64,000 nt of DNA from DATEOR01 sp046733475 (GTDB lineage Bacteria > Actinomycetota > Thermoleophilia > Gaiellales > Gaiellaceae), in contig JBKPPF010000020.1 of the NCBI GenBank assembly GCA_046733475.1, positions 6,775-70,774 on the forward strand, read 5' to 3'. Position numbers and translations under genes: made by a program. The notes under the pieces were generated by a model. That model did not search any database. It had not been told where the DNA came from and saw only the letters and a program-made list of their open reading frames with translations. Below, piece by piece: positions 9,801-20,412 of the stretch; positions within the stretch are counted from its first letter, which is position 1, and the number at the start of each line of letters is the position of its first letter.

Positions 9801-9960
9801 CCTCATGTGGCAGGCCGAAGTGCTCGAGCTGGCGGGGCGGGTGGGGGACGCGAAGGCAGCAGTCACCAAGGCCGCCGATGCGGCGGCGCGCAAGGGAGCT
9901 GTCGTCGATGTCGCGCGGGCGACGGAGCGCCTGGCCGCCCTGGAGACATCCGAGCAATAG
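6871..9960 (+). CDS. zinc-ribbon / class III cyclase / AAA ATPase / TPR signalling protein
   Basis: A 1029-residue intact multidomain protein. Residues 3-21 form a zinc ribbon (Cys3, Cys6, Cys17, Cys20). Residues 35-205 are a class III cyclase with metal Asp43 and Asp87, Lys83 in EKFIGD, and GDAVNVAARLEQ, in which Asp plus Asn/Arg fit adenylate cyclase chemistry. An AAA_16-type ATPase follows with Walker A GPAGVGKS near residue 256 and Walker B CIFDDIQW near 352. About 400 residues of TPR-like helices form the C-terminus. This architecture is common in actinobacteria and thought to couple signal-dependent ATPase/TPR sensing to cyclase output. A TAGCCT hexamer 9 bases before the ATG suggests a very short leader. 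No signal peptide; cytoplasmic. Confidence 0.92.
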   Translation: MICPSCGHENPADAKFCSECGAPLAAAAPATEQRKVVTVVFSDVTGSTALGERLDPESLRRVLARYFELASQVVERHGGVVEKFIGDAVMAVFGVPLVHEDDALRAVRAAAELREALEALNAELERDYATSLSVRIGVNTGEVVTGTEERLATGDAVNVAARLEQAARPGDILVGADTVGLVRDAVTVEAVPPLDAKGKSEPVPAYRLLSLDTESPAFVRRGDVAMVGRDRQLKLLRDAFDNVASERSCALFTVLGPAGVGKSRLISEFLRVIDGATVVRGRCLSYGDGITYWPVVEVVKQIPDANTLVEPAAWKALEAMLGEGDGTATPDEIAWAFRKLLEGKAAQEALLCIFDDIQWGEETFLELIEHIADLSRGAPILLLCMARPELLDRRPAWAGGKLNATTVSLEPLSEAETDELIAGLLEGSALEEGLQTRIRRAAGGNPLYLEEMLAFIGRSSNGDEIEIPPTIQALLAARLDQLDPSERHVLERGSVEGEVFHRGGVAALVQDKTSVDGRLVSLVRKDLVRPEHAQLTGEDGYRFRHLLIRDAAYEALPKATRAELHERFAAWLEGRGTELVELDEIVGYHLEQAFSYRGELGPLTVSDRTSGGHAGELLARAGRKALERGDRRAAANLLERAAALFPEDAPERVRALIDTGRVLLEAGDDYQGSHSALERALAGAEALEREDLLVRARIELSFHAMLVTPDFDNDEFEALSRRAIGVLERMGDEEGLSRAWFAVGLSRWAGAMWDSMREPLLRSIEHARRAGNKSIEHDVLGMLLGTILFGSTPAAEGITETREIREQHLDSLEVQAWTNRVMGSLIALQGDEDTGREMLEEARAIFAELGHNEALAVHSFSMAPLELRAGDPDAAEREVRAGLEILEGTGERARAGHLAAVLAGVLVEQGRLDEADEYLAVARETIPKIDVSGLAQLKISTARVLARRGELEEAVRLAAEAGALIDRTQELLNMPDFLMWQAEVLELAGRVGDAKAAVTKAADAAARKGAVVDVARATERLAALETSEQ

Positions 9961-9971
9961 GCGAGCACGAA

Positions 9972-12531
9972 GTGCAACCGCCACGTGGCACCGTCACCCT
10001 CCTCTTCACGGACATCGAGGGCTCGACGGTCCTCGCCGAGCGGCTCGACGAGCGCTGGCCAGACCTCCTCGCCGAGCACAACAGGATCCTGCGCGAGGCC
10101 TTCGCGGCCCACGGCGGAACCGAGCTCGGCACGGAAGGGGACGCGTTCTTCCTCGCGTTCACAGCCGCCGGCTCCGCGGCGGCCGCCGCAGCGGAGGCGC
10201 AGCGTGCACTTGCATCCCATGCATGGCCGGACGACGAAGTGATCCGCGTCCGCATGGGGCTCCATACCGGCGAGCCCACGCCGACCGCCGACGGCTACGT
10301 CGGCCTGGACATGCACCGGGCCGCTCGCGTGACTGCGGCGGGCCACGGCGGCGAGGTCCTGCTCTCGCAGACCACGCGCGACCTCCTCCCCGAGAATCTC
10401 GACGGCCTCACCTTCCGCGACCTCGGCGACCACCGGCTGAAGGACCTGACGGGCCGCACCGCCTGTACCAGCTGTGCATCGAGGGACTCGCCGCCGATTT
10501 CCCGCCCCCGCGGACGATCGAAGGCCGCGTGACGAATCTCCCGGCTCAGCCGACGCCGCTCGTCGGCCGGGACGCAGAGCTGCAAGCGGTGCGCACGCTT
10601 CTCCTGGACGAGAACACGCGCATGGTGACGCTCACCGGCCCCGGGGGGGACGGGCAAGACCCGCCTGGCTCTGCAGGTCGGGGCTGACCTGGTCGACCAG
10701 TTTCCCGACGGCGCGTACGGCGTGCTTCTCGCGCCGATCAGCGATCCGGAGCTCGTTCCGCTCGAGCTTGCGCGGGGTGCTCGGCGTCAACGAGAGCGCG
10801 TCGCTCTCACTCATCGAGGCGCTCAAAGCCGAGCTCCGCAACCGGCGCGTGCTCATCGTATTCGACAACTTCGAACACGTCGGCGCGGCCGCGGAGGTCC
10901 TCGCCGTCCTCCTCGGCGCGTGCCAGCGGCTCAAGATGCTGGTGACGAGCCGGGGGCCCCTGCGGATCGCGGCCGAGCGCCAGTATCCGGTGCCTCCGCT
11001 CGCCGGCTCGGAGGCTGTGCTTCTCTTCGTCGAGCGCGCCAGCGCCGTGCGCGCGGACTTCGAGTTGGACGAGGAGACGCAAACGATCGTCTCCGAGATC
11101 TGCAAGCGCCTCGACGGGCTGCCGCTCGCCATCGAGCTCGCCGCGGCCTGGGCAAAGGTTCTCCCACCCGCTTCCCTCCTGCGCCGGCTCGAGAATCGGT
11201 TGGAGCTCCCTGCCGCGAGAGGGCGCGAAGTCCCCGCGACAGAGCACGCTGCGCCAGGCGATCGCCTGGAGCTACGACCTGCTCGGCGAGGAGGAGCGCC
11301 GCCTTCATTTCTGCCTGTCGGTTTTCATGGGCGGCTTCACGCTCGAGGCGGCCGAGCGCGTCGTCGGTGCGGGCGAGCTCGACGTCCTGGAGGGCGTCGC
11401 CTCCCTGGTCGATCGCAGCCTGCTCCGCGAGGCCGAAGAAGCCGGCGGCGGAACACGGTTTTCGATGCTGGAGACGATTCGCGAGTTTGCGCGGGAGCAG
11501 CTTGCCGAGGCGGGCGAGGAGGAGCAGCTGCTCAAGCGCCACGCGCTCGAGTTCGCGCGCTTCGCAGAGGAAGCCGACGCCGGCCTGCGCAGCGACGATC
11601 AGCTCCTCTGGTTCGAGCGCCTGGAGGCAGAGCACGACAACCTTCGCACCGCGCTCGACTCGTCGCTCGCTGCCGGGGATGCCGAAACGGCGCTTCGCCT
11701 GGGTGGCGCGCTCGGCTGGTTCTGGTACACGCACGGCCACGGAATGGAGGGCTGCAACCGTTTGACCGAGCTCCTGGCGGTGACCGAGGGCGCGCCCGAG
11801 GCGTTGCGGGCTCGCCCCATGTACGCCCTGGGCGTCCTCGTCGATCAGCGTGCCGAACCGGCGCGGGCGGTCGAGCTGGTCGAGCGGAGCCTGGCCATAT
11901 TTCGTGAGCAGGGCGACCGCGAGCGCGTCGGCGCGGCGCTGAACAGCCTCGGGTCGATCAAGCGCGCGTTGGGGGACCTCGATGCGGCCCGTTCTCTCCT
12001 CGAGGAGAGCCTGGCCATCCGTCGCGAACTCGGCGAACAGGCCCGCGCGGCCTCATCACTCGGCAACCTCGGCGTCCTCGCGTTCGAGCGCGGAGACCTC
12101 GACGAGGCGGAGTCCCGCTTCCTCGAAGCGCTCGAGCTCGACCGAATGCACGGAACGAGTGGGGAGCGTCTGCGACGCTGGACAGCCTCGTTGCGGTCGC
12201 GATCGAACGCGGCGACCACGCGCGTGCGCGCGAGCTCAACCGCGAGATGCTCGCATCCGCGAAGCGCGTGGGAGATCAGGAGTCGATCGCCTTCGGGCTC
12301 GAGAAGGCCGCAATTCTCGCCGCAGTCGAGAACCAGGCGGCCCGGGCAGGCCGGCTCGCCGGAGCCGCGGACGCCGTGCGCGAAGCGGCGGGGATCGACC
12401 GCAGCGACTTCGACCGTGCGTGGCTCGACAGTCACCTCGGCCGGGTCGCCGGCGACGAGTTCGAGAGCTCTCGCGCCGCGGGGAAGCAGGTCGAGCCGGA
12501 GGAAGCGCTTCGCGAAGCCCGGGAAGGCTGA
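9972..12531 (+). pseudogene. class III cyclase / NB-ARC-like ATPase / TPR protein broken by about five frameshifts
   Basis: A GTG 11 bases after the previous stop opens a cyclase domain (LFTDIEGST, GTEGDAFF, LDMHRAARV). The coding sense then moves between frames near 10470, 10650 (GGPGGTGK Walker A, where one extra G in a G-run shifts the frame), 10770, 11215 and 12160. Piecing the frames together recovers a normal family member: cyclase; P-loop ATPase (LIVFDNFEHV Walker B, LVTSRGPLRIAAE, GLPLAIELAAAWA); winged helix (GFTLEAAERVVG); and TPR helices ending EEALREAREG. Apart from the shifts, no in-frame stops are seen. It is either a recent pseudogene or a patch of indel errors; as it stands no full-length protein can be made. 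Confidence 0.82.
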
Positions 12532-12589
12532 CGACCGGACTTCAGCACGTGGAAGATCGCGCGGGCCCGGGCATGATCTCTCCAGAGCG

Positions 12590-13336
12590 ATGAGTGACGT
12601 CTTCCTCTTCCTCGCCGCCTTCGCGGCCAGCGCGGTCGAAATGGTCGAGGCACTCACGATCGTGCTCGCGGTCGGAGTCACTCGCGGCTGGCGATCGCCG
12701 CTGATCGGCGTCGCTGCGGCGACCCTCGCTCTGGTCGCGATCATCGCCGCGCTCGGTCCGGCCCTGCAGCTCCTCCCGATCGACGTGCTGCGGCTCGTGG
12801 TCGGCGCGCTCCTACTCTGCTTCGGGCTGCAGTGGCTGCGGAAGGCGATCCTCCGGTCGAGCGGCTACAAGCCGCTGCACGACGAGGAGGAGGCCTTTCT
12901 CGCGGAACGGGCCGAAGCGGCCGCCGCTGGGAGAGACGAACGCATCGGGATGGACTGGTACGGGTTCACGATCGCGTTCAAGGGAGTGCTGCTCGAGGGC
13001 CTCGAGGTCGCGTTCATCGTGATCACGTTCGGGAGCACGCAGGGGCGGCTCGGTCTCGCGGCCGCGGCTGCCGGAGCGGCGCTCGTGCTCGTCGCAACCG
13101 TCGGACTGTTCGTGCACGCCCCGCTCTCGCGCGTCCCCGAGAACACGATCAAGTTCGCCGTCGGGCTCTTGCTGACGACGTTCGGCACCTTCTGGGCGGC
13201 CGAGGGCGCCGGCGTCACCTGGCCCGGTGACGAGCTCGCGCTCCTCGGCCTGCTCGGCTTCCTCGCGGCGCTCGCCTTCCTCCTCGTGGAGCTTCTCCGC
13301 CGCCAGCGGCTTTCGCTTCAGCCGGGTGAGGCATGA
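12590..13336 (+). CDS. FTR1-like multi-pass membrane protein (COG4280 type)
   Basis: A 248-residue protein with about seven hydrophobic segments. Two related acidic motifs lie inside membrane segments: VEMVEALTIVLAVG near residue 16 and LLEGLEVAFIVITFG near residue 140. The second closely resembles the REGLE motif of the iron permease FTR1, so metal transport is a reasonable inference, but the substrate is unknown. Between them is a cytoplasmic loop rich in Glu and Ala. The ATG at 12590 is preceded only by a weak purine tract. Its TGA overlaps the ATG of the next small membrane protein (ATGA, 13333-13336), so both are probably made together. Confidence 0.75.
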   Translation: MSDVFLFLAAFAASAVEMVEALTIVLAVGVTRGWRSPLIGVAAATLALVAIIAALGPALQLLPIDVLRLVVGALLLCFGLQWLRKAILRSSGYKPLHDEEEAFLAERAEAAAAGRDERIGMDWYGFTIAFKGVLLEGLEVAFIVITFGSTQGRLGLAAAAAGAALVLVATVGLFVHAPLSRVPENTIKFAVGLLLTTFGTFWAAEGAGVTWPGDELALLGLLGFLAALAFLLVELLRRQRLSLQPGEA

Positions 13337-13533
13337 GATACGTGAGGTCGTTCGCCGCCTTCTGGTGGGATTTCATCGTGGGCGACGACTGGCGCGTTGC
13401 GGCGGGAATCGCGATCGCGCTGGGCCTGACCGCGGCGCTCACCGACCACGGCTGGAGCGCCTGGTGGCTGCTACCGCTCGCGGTCGCCGTCCTGCTCGGA
13501 CGCTCGCTTCAGCGCGCGACGAGATCCGGGTAG
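13333..13533 (+). CDS. small membrane protein, coupled to the FTR1-like gene
   Basis: A 66-residue protein with an aromatic N-terminus (FAAFWWDFIVG) and two hydrophobic stretches (AAGIAIALGLTAAL and WWLLPLAVAVLLG) separated by a short loop, ending in a basic tail. It starts within the stop codon of the FTR1-like gene (ATGA). No family is recognised. It could be a subunit or assembly partner of that transporter-like protein. Its last 25 bases overlap, antisense, the end of the decayed small gene at 13509-13814. Confidence 0.65.
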   Translation: MRYVRSFAAFWWDFIVGDDWRVAAGIAIALGLTAALTDHGWSAWWLLPLAVAVLLGRSLQRATRSG

Positions 13534-13814
13534 CGGCCGGCGTCGTACTCGCGGTCGAAGTCGCGGAGCCCGTGGTCGAATGAGAAGCCGTGGCCGTGCG
13601 CCTGCCGGTAGTCCACCATGAGCACGCCGAGATCTTGGAACGCGTGTTCGAGCACGCAGCCGCCGCCGTCCCAGGCCGTGCAAGCGGACGGCAGGTCCTA
13701 CGGGGGGATCGACGCCACGCGTGGGGCGGATCAGGTTCACGCGGCGGAGCACGTCGTCCAGCGGGCTCGACGGAGGGACGGTTATCTCAGGCGCGTCCCG
13801 AATCGTGTCGCCAT
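13509..13814 (-). pseudogene. decayed paralogue of the 102-residue gene at 5994-6302
   Basis: Starting at ATG 13814, the sequence follows the 5994-6302 gene closely in DNA and deduced protein. The shared core VPPSSPLDDVLRRVN and the ending (PSACTAWDGGGC, DYRQAHG, FSFDHGLRDF, DAGRYPDLVAR) are readable, but two frameshifts are needed: one right after the start (about 13800) and one near 13700. The length after correction (about 101 codons) and the TGA match the paralogue. The flanking base pattern upstream of the start is also similar, indicating a segmental duplication. Unlike the other copy, no propeller gene follows it. Confidence 0.75.
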
Positions 13815-13876
13815 GCCTTCGAGTCTATCCCGAGATTCGTGGATCGCTTGTGAGCGACGAGTAGGATCGCTTCCTC

Positions 13877-15346
13877 ATGGCCTGGGAGCCGATCGCCGTG
13901 CACGACGGCGTCACGCTGCACCACGACGTCCTCGACGGCCTGTCAACCTACTGGGTGGAGAGCGGCGGCCCGTTTCGCGCCGTGCTGGTGTTTCGCGTTG
14001 GCCAGGCCGACGAGACGTTGCCGACACGCGGCATCTGCCACCTCGTCGAACATCTGGCGATCGAGCCGCAGCCGCGCCTCTATGCCCACAACGGATGGTG
14101 CTCGATCGATGCGACCGGATTCTGGGCCGAGGGCGATCGCGACGAGGTTCTCGATTACCTCGAGGGCGTCGCCCGTCGGCTGCGTGCTCTTCCGCGCGAC
14201 CGGATGGTCGCCGAGCGCCAGATCCTCGCGACGGAGGGCAGCCAGCGGGGCGGGTCGATCGTCACCACGCTCCTCAGCTGCCGCTGGGGTGCGCGGACGT
14301 ACGGCACGGCCAGCTACGACGAGTTCGGGTTGTTCCGCCTCAGCGAGGACGAGGCGCAGGCATGGGCCGATCGCTTTTTCGTCGCCGACAATGCGGTTCT
14401 CTTCATGACGGGCGAGCCACCGGCAGGCTTCAGCCTCGAGCTGCCTCGCGGAGAGCGGCACCCCCTACCCGCCGCCGAGTCGGTCAGTGGTCTTCAACTT
14501 CCCACCGGGATCAGCCTTGGGCAGGGCGGCGTCGGCGTCGGGATGGAGGTCGACCGTTCCCCCGGCACAGGGCTGGCGCTCGCCTTGCTGGCGTCCGCCG
14601 CCACTGCCCGGCTACGACACGAGCTGGGCGTCACCTACCACGTGGGCGCCGACTATCAGCTGGCGGGCCCTGACCAAGCCCACCTCACGATTGCGGCGGA
14701 CTGTCTCGACACGAACGCCGAGCAGGTCGCGAGCACCCTGCTGGCGGTGATCGACAACCTCGCGTCGCACGGCCCCGAGGAGGCCGAGCTGGAGCACGAG
14801 CGGGAGCGGTTCCGGCGCGCGGTCCGCGCACCCGCGGACGCGCTCGACTGGTTTGCGACCGGCGATCTGATCGGTGTGAGCCGCGAGAAGTTGCTCGAAC
14901 AGGTCACGTCGACCGATCACGTCAGTGCCGACGAGGTGGCTGCAGTCGCCCGGGGCGGCGCGGAAAGAATGATCATGATCGTCCCATCGCACGTCGCGCC
15001 GCCGACTCGGTGTCGGCCGTATCCACATTTCAGCGAGCGGGCCGTCAGCGGACGGCGCCTCCGAGTGAAGGGAATGGCGGGGTGGCTATCCGCGCGCCGG
15101 GCCGGGGTGATCCTGGGCGAGGAAGGGCTGACCGCGATCTACGCTGACGAGAAGTTCAGCACGGTCGAGTGGAGCGACTGCGAAGTGGTGCTCCACTGGT
15201 CGAATGGCAGCGTGGTCGTCATCGGGCGAGACGGCGACCGGGTACCGGTGCTGGTCGACTCGTTCGGGCGGAATGGGGCGCAAGCTGCGCTTGACGAGCT
15301 CAAGCGCCACGTCCCCGCGGATCGCTTCATACTGATGCCGGACTGA
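13877..15346 (+). CDS. M16 (insulinase/pitrilysin) family peptidase-like protein
   Basis: A 489-residue M16-fold protein. The inverted zinc motif HxxEH is present as HLVEH (His55, Glu58, His59), with Glu120 in ILATEG a candidate third ligand. The second half has the typical non-catalytic M16 domain features (RLRHELGVTYHVGADY), followed by an extra C-terminal about 90 residues. M16 proteins of this size cleave peptides in a clamshell dimer; whether this one is secreted is unclear, as there is no signal peptide. The ATG follows a TAGGAT hexamer 9 bases upstream with no Shine-Dalgarno sequence, suggesting a very short leader. The stop abuts the stop of a small opposite-strand frame. Confidence 0.85.
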   Translation: MAWEPIAVHDGVTLHHDVLDGLSTYWVESGGPFRAVLVFRVGQADETLPTRGICHLVEHLAIEPQPRLYAHNGWCSIDATGFWAEGDRDEVLDYLEGVARRLRALPRDRMVAERQILATEGSQRGGSIVTTLLSCRWGARTYGTASYDEFGLFRLSEDEAQAWADRFFVADNAVLFMTGEPPAGFSLELPRGERHPLPAAESVSGLQLPTGISLGQGGVGVGMEVDRSPGTGLALALLASAATARLRHELGVTYHVGADYQLAGPDQAHLTIAADCLDTNAEQVASTLLAVIDNLASHGPEEAELEHERERFRRAVRAPADALDWFATGDLIGVSREKLLEQVTSTDHVSADEVAAVARGGAERMIMIVPSHVAPPTRCRPYPHFSERAVSGRRLRVKGMAGWLSARRAGVILGEEGLTAIYADEKFSTVEWSDCEVVLHWSNGSVVVIGRDGDRVPVLVDSFGRNGAQAALDELKRHVPADRFILMPD

Positions 15347-15496
15347 TCAGCGACCGCTTGAGGGAAGGTACGCCTGCAACGGGCGCGCAGGCGGCTCCTC
15401 GTGGTCGGGCGGTGCATCGGGGGCACGGAGCCGACCTTGTGAGAGGGGCTCCTTGTTCCAGCGCTTTCGCTCGATCCATGCTTTCAACGTGCTCAT
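15347..15496 (-). CDS. possible 49-residue basic protein
   Basis: A short frame from ATG 15496 encodes 49 residues beginning MSTLKAWIERKRWNKEPLSQ and continuing proline-rich to a TGA directly abutting the M16 stop (TGATCA at 15344-15349). No ribosome binding site stands out and no family is recognised. The even use of charged and aromatic residues at the start looks protein-like, but the frame is short enough to arise by chance. Confidence 0.3.
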   Translation of the reverse strand: MSTLKAWIERKRWNKEPLSQGRLRAPDAPPDHEEPPARPLQAYLPSSGR

Positions 15497-15565
15497 GGTC
15501 ACATGATACCCATGGACTCAGCGATGCAAGCTTAAAATGCCCACGAATGAAATGGCTCCTTCTTG

Positions 15566-15595
15566 ATCTCAGGCGCGTCCCGGGGCCGCCTGAAG
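15566..15595. repeat. short hairpin containing a 17-base copy of the decayed paralogue's 5' region
   Basis: Positions 15566-15582 repeat exactly the 17 bases at 13784-13800, inside the decayed small gene. At 15570-15595 the stretch forms a hairpin (TCAGGCG pairing with CGCCTGA). It lies about 8 bases beyond the end of greA and may act in its 3' end formation, although no T-run follows. The shared 17-mer may be a leftover of a third copy of the small gene. The rest of 15497-15602 holds no gene that I can see. Confidence 0.4.
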
Positions 15596-15602
15596 CTGCG
15601 CC

Positions 15603-16058
15603 TCAGCGGCCAACCGCTGTGACCTTCGCGAGCCACTCGCCCTTCGGCGCCGCCACCTTGATCTTGTCGCCGACCTTCGCCCCGAGCAGCGCCTTGCCGA
15701 GCGGGGAGTCGGGCGAGACGCCGCCCACGCTCGAGATCTCCACCTCCATCGTCTCCCCGTCGTCGAGCTCGATCGAGACGCGTGAGCCGACGGCGACTAC
15801 GGAGCTCGCCGCAGCCGCTTCCTCGTCGACGAGGACGGCGCGCTGCAAGCGGTCGCGGAGGATGGTGATTCTGCGCTCGAGGAGGCCCTGCTCGTTCTTG
15901 GCGGCGTGGTACTCGAAGTTCTCGGAAAGGTCACCGAAGCCTCTGGCGGTTGCAATCGCTTCGACCATCTCGGCCCGCTTCGGACCCTCGAGCTCGGCGA
16001 GCTCTGACTCGAGCTGAGCCTTCTGCTCGCGGGTGAGGTGTTCGGCTTTGTCGGTCAC
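15603..16058 (-). CDS. greA: transcription elongation factor GreA
   Basis: A 151-residue GreA homologue. The N-terminal coiled coil (about 1-75) carries the acidic tip DLSENFEYHAAK, which reaches the RNA polymerase active site and stimulates cleavage of backtracked RNA. The C-terminal FKBP-like domain contains VGSRVSIE and the conserved SPLGKALLGAKVGD. It is slightly shorter than the usual 158 residues but complete. The GTG start has no clear Shine-Dalgarno sequence; a TAGCGT hexamer lies 9 bases upstream, suggesting a near-leaderless transcript. Confidence 0.95.
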   Translation of the reverse strand: MTDKAEHLTREQKAQLESELAELEGPKRAEMVEAIATARGFGDLSENFEYHAAKNEQGLLERRITILRDRLQRAVLVDEEAAAASSVVAVGSRVSIELDDGETMEVEISSVGGVSPDSPLGKALLGAKVGDKIKVAAPKGEWLAKVTAVGR

Positions 16059-16101
16059 GGGTGAGACACGCTACCGCCTGCAGCAGCGAGCACAGCGTCA
16101 T

Positions 16102-16540
16102 TCATGTCGCCACGTCTTCTTTCTCGTCCAGCCGGAATGTCCGCGAAGAGGGGTTGCGAACGATGTGCGATGTGTGATTTCGGCAGAGTCGCTGACTCAG
16201 CTTGACTAAAGCTGAAGAGACGGACTCCCCGGCTTCGACTGCTCTCCGTAATCCGTTGAGTGTTCCGCAAGGGACCACGGCCCCACGCTCGCTGAGGAGT
16301 TCAGTGACACGCAATTCCGCAAGCTCGGAAAGGCCTCGCTCGATACCTCCCGATTGGATCTGCGCCAAAGCGGATCCGACCGCAGATCGCACGTCTTGCT
16401 GACGTCAAAGAGATCTTGCACGGAATAGTCTAAAAAGGCTACGTCATTACGCTTGTCTCTAGCGTGCTGGACCAAAAACTCCCGCGCCCATGTCCTCCAT
16501 CTGGAATGAAATAAAGGCGCGTGGTGGCATGATCTGCCTC
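16102..16540 (-). pseudogene. degenerate hypothetical reading frame in a lower-GC patch
   Basis: This 490-base gap between greA and nrdJ is visibly less GC-rich than its surroundings. On the minus strand one frame reads RWRTWAREFLVQHARDKRN, then DLFDVSK. Near 16395 a shift of one base continues as VRSAVGSALAQIQSGGIERG, then AELRVTELLSERGA, ending at 16102. The joined sequence looks like one Glu/Leu/Ala-rich helical protein with a frameshift and no clear start. I recognise no family. It may be a relic of a transferred gene; composition rather than homology is the only support. Confidence 0.35.
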
Positions 16541-16548
16541 GCTAAGTT

Positions 16549-19311
<2,763 letters not shown>

Positions 19312-19497
19312 CTCTTTCCTCCATCGTATCTGTAGCCCAACCCTCGAAAAACGCGGGGTCCGTAGGGTAGAGCGGTCCTCGGACGGTGCCTATTTGCAGG
19401 GATTTTTCGACCGTCAGGACCCGACCTGACCGATGACGCAACTGGACTATTCCTTCGTCTCGTGCCGCCTCGCATAATGGCGTGAGGAGGGCTAGCC

Positions 19498-19948
19498 GTG
19501 CCGGCAAGCTCCATTCCTATGCGCAAGGCCATTCTCATAGCGCTCGCCGCAGTCGCGGCCGCCGTCGTACTTCCTTCGCCACGATCGCCTTCGAAACCTT
19601 CGACACCGTGACGGGCGGGTGTAGCGAGGGTGAGATGCGCGTGTTTCGCGAATTCCCGCAGTACGGTGGGCGACAGCTCGAACCCGAGTACAGCGGCAGC
19701 AACGGCTGCTACATCGCCTTTACAACGGAAGATGCGGCCGAGCGCGTCGCAACGTACTACAGGGAGCAACTGACGGCCGGCGGCTGGAAGCTCGACCCGC
19801 CTCCGCCCTCCGTCGAGGCCGCGGAGGGACAGACCGAGGGCGGCGGTGTGAGCGCGGCACGCGGCCGCTACGGCTACATGACCCTGTTGGAGGCGCCCAC
19901 GCGGAACGGACGTCCGTCGTGGTGTACGTCATCGAGAGGGAGGATTAG
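19498..19948 (+). pseudogene. frameshifted small secreted protein
   Basis: A GTG at 19498 after a good GAGGAGG site opens a signal-peptide-like stretch (MRKAILIALAAVAAAVV). The frame shifts near 19570 into FATIAFETFDTVTGG, a mature domain with Cys residues in GGCSEGE and SNGCYIAF and a helix AERVATYYREQL. It shifts again near 19905 to a short ending (VVVYVIERED) and TAG at 19946-19948. Two single-base corrections would give an exported protein of about 145 residues. No family is recognised. The conserved signal, domain and ending suggest a recent loss or sequence errors. Confidence 0.6.
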
Positions 19949-20018
19949 CCCAGGAGGATGCGTGACCCCGGTCTTCGGCACGGCCTTCTTCTGCCGCGTC
20001 CTGGGCTTTTGCGCGGTA

Positions 20019-20047
20019 GGGGCCCCGCCGGCAACGGCAGGGGCCCC
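20019..20047. terminator. GC-rich hairpin between convergent genes
   Basis: GGGGCCCCGCCG (20019-20030), a GCAA tetraloop, then CGGCAGGGGCCCC (20035-20047) form a 12-bp stem with one bulged base. It lies in the convergent gap between the secreted-protein relic and the leftward small operon, so it may stop transcription from both sides. A second inverted repeat, AGCCCAGGA (19947-19955) with TCCTGGGCT (19999-20007) followed by Ts, encloses the start of this region and could form the terminator of the plus-strand gene. Confidence 0.6.
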
Positions 20048-20103
20048 AGCATTTTCGTCCTTACGGATTAGCGAGTTGAAGCTCGGAGGCGCCGAGTCGC
20101 CTA

Positions 20104-20394
20104 TCAGCGATGCAGGGCAGCCAGGCGGCGCTGCAGCCGCGACCGAAGCGATGCTTCGAACAGGTCGGGCTCGTCGCTGACAGTGTCGTCGGACTCGTTG
20201 GGCTCGGAATCCGACGACTCGGCGGCCGTCGCTGCCCGGGCAGCGGAGAGCTCGCGCCCAATGCGCTCGATCTCCGCACAGAGGAGGCGGATCGCCTCGC
20301 CTGCGGCGCGCATATCCTCGCGCTCGTCCCGGCGGAGGCCCTCGCCCCAGCGTCTGACTTCCTCGAATTGACGGCGATTCACAAGCGGAATCAT
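20104..20394 (-). CDS. hypothetical 96-residue charged protein
   Basis: A 96-residue protein with a basic N-terminal half containing helical, coiled-coil-like segments (RRQFEEVRRWGEGLRRDERED, then LLCAEIERIGRELSAAR). An acidic serine-rich linker (SSDSEPNESDDTVSDEPD) and a short basic tail follow. It starts 18 bases after the VOC gene stop and is the last gene of a three-gene leftward operon. No family is recognised. The charge-segregated layout is typical of small cytoplasmic adaptor or regulatory proteins, but no function can be assigned. Confidence 0.6.
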   Translation of the reverse strand: MIPLVNRRQFEEVRRWGEGLRRDEREDMRAAGEAIRLLCAEIERIGRELSAARAATAAESSDSEPNESDDTVSDEPDLFEASLRSRLQRRLAALHR

Positions 20395-20412
20395 TCCACG
20401 GAGCGCTCGAAT

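Noticed and set aside
8877..10433. A 518-codon minus-strand frame across the cyclase genes
   Set aside because: Ser/Arg/Ala-rich shadow of two plus-strand cyclase genes with no recognisable motif.
15358..16017. A 219-codon plus-strand frame covering the greA region
   Set aside because: It is the complement of greA and its downstream gap, and the minus strand clearly encodes GreA.
19312..19497. Possible cobalamin riboswitch before nrdJ
   Set aside because: B12-dependent reductases are sometimes preceded by unrelated control elements, but no B12 box-like core or long structured leader is visible in these 186 bases.
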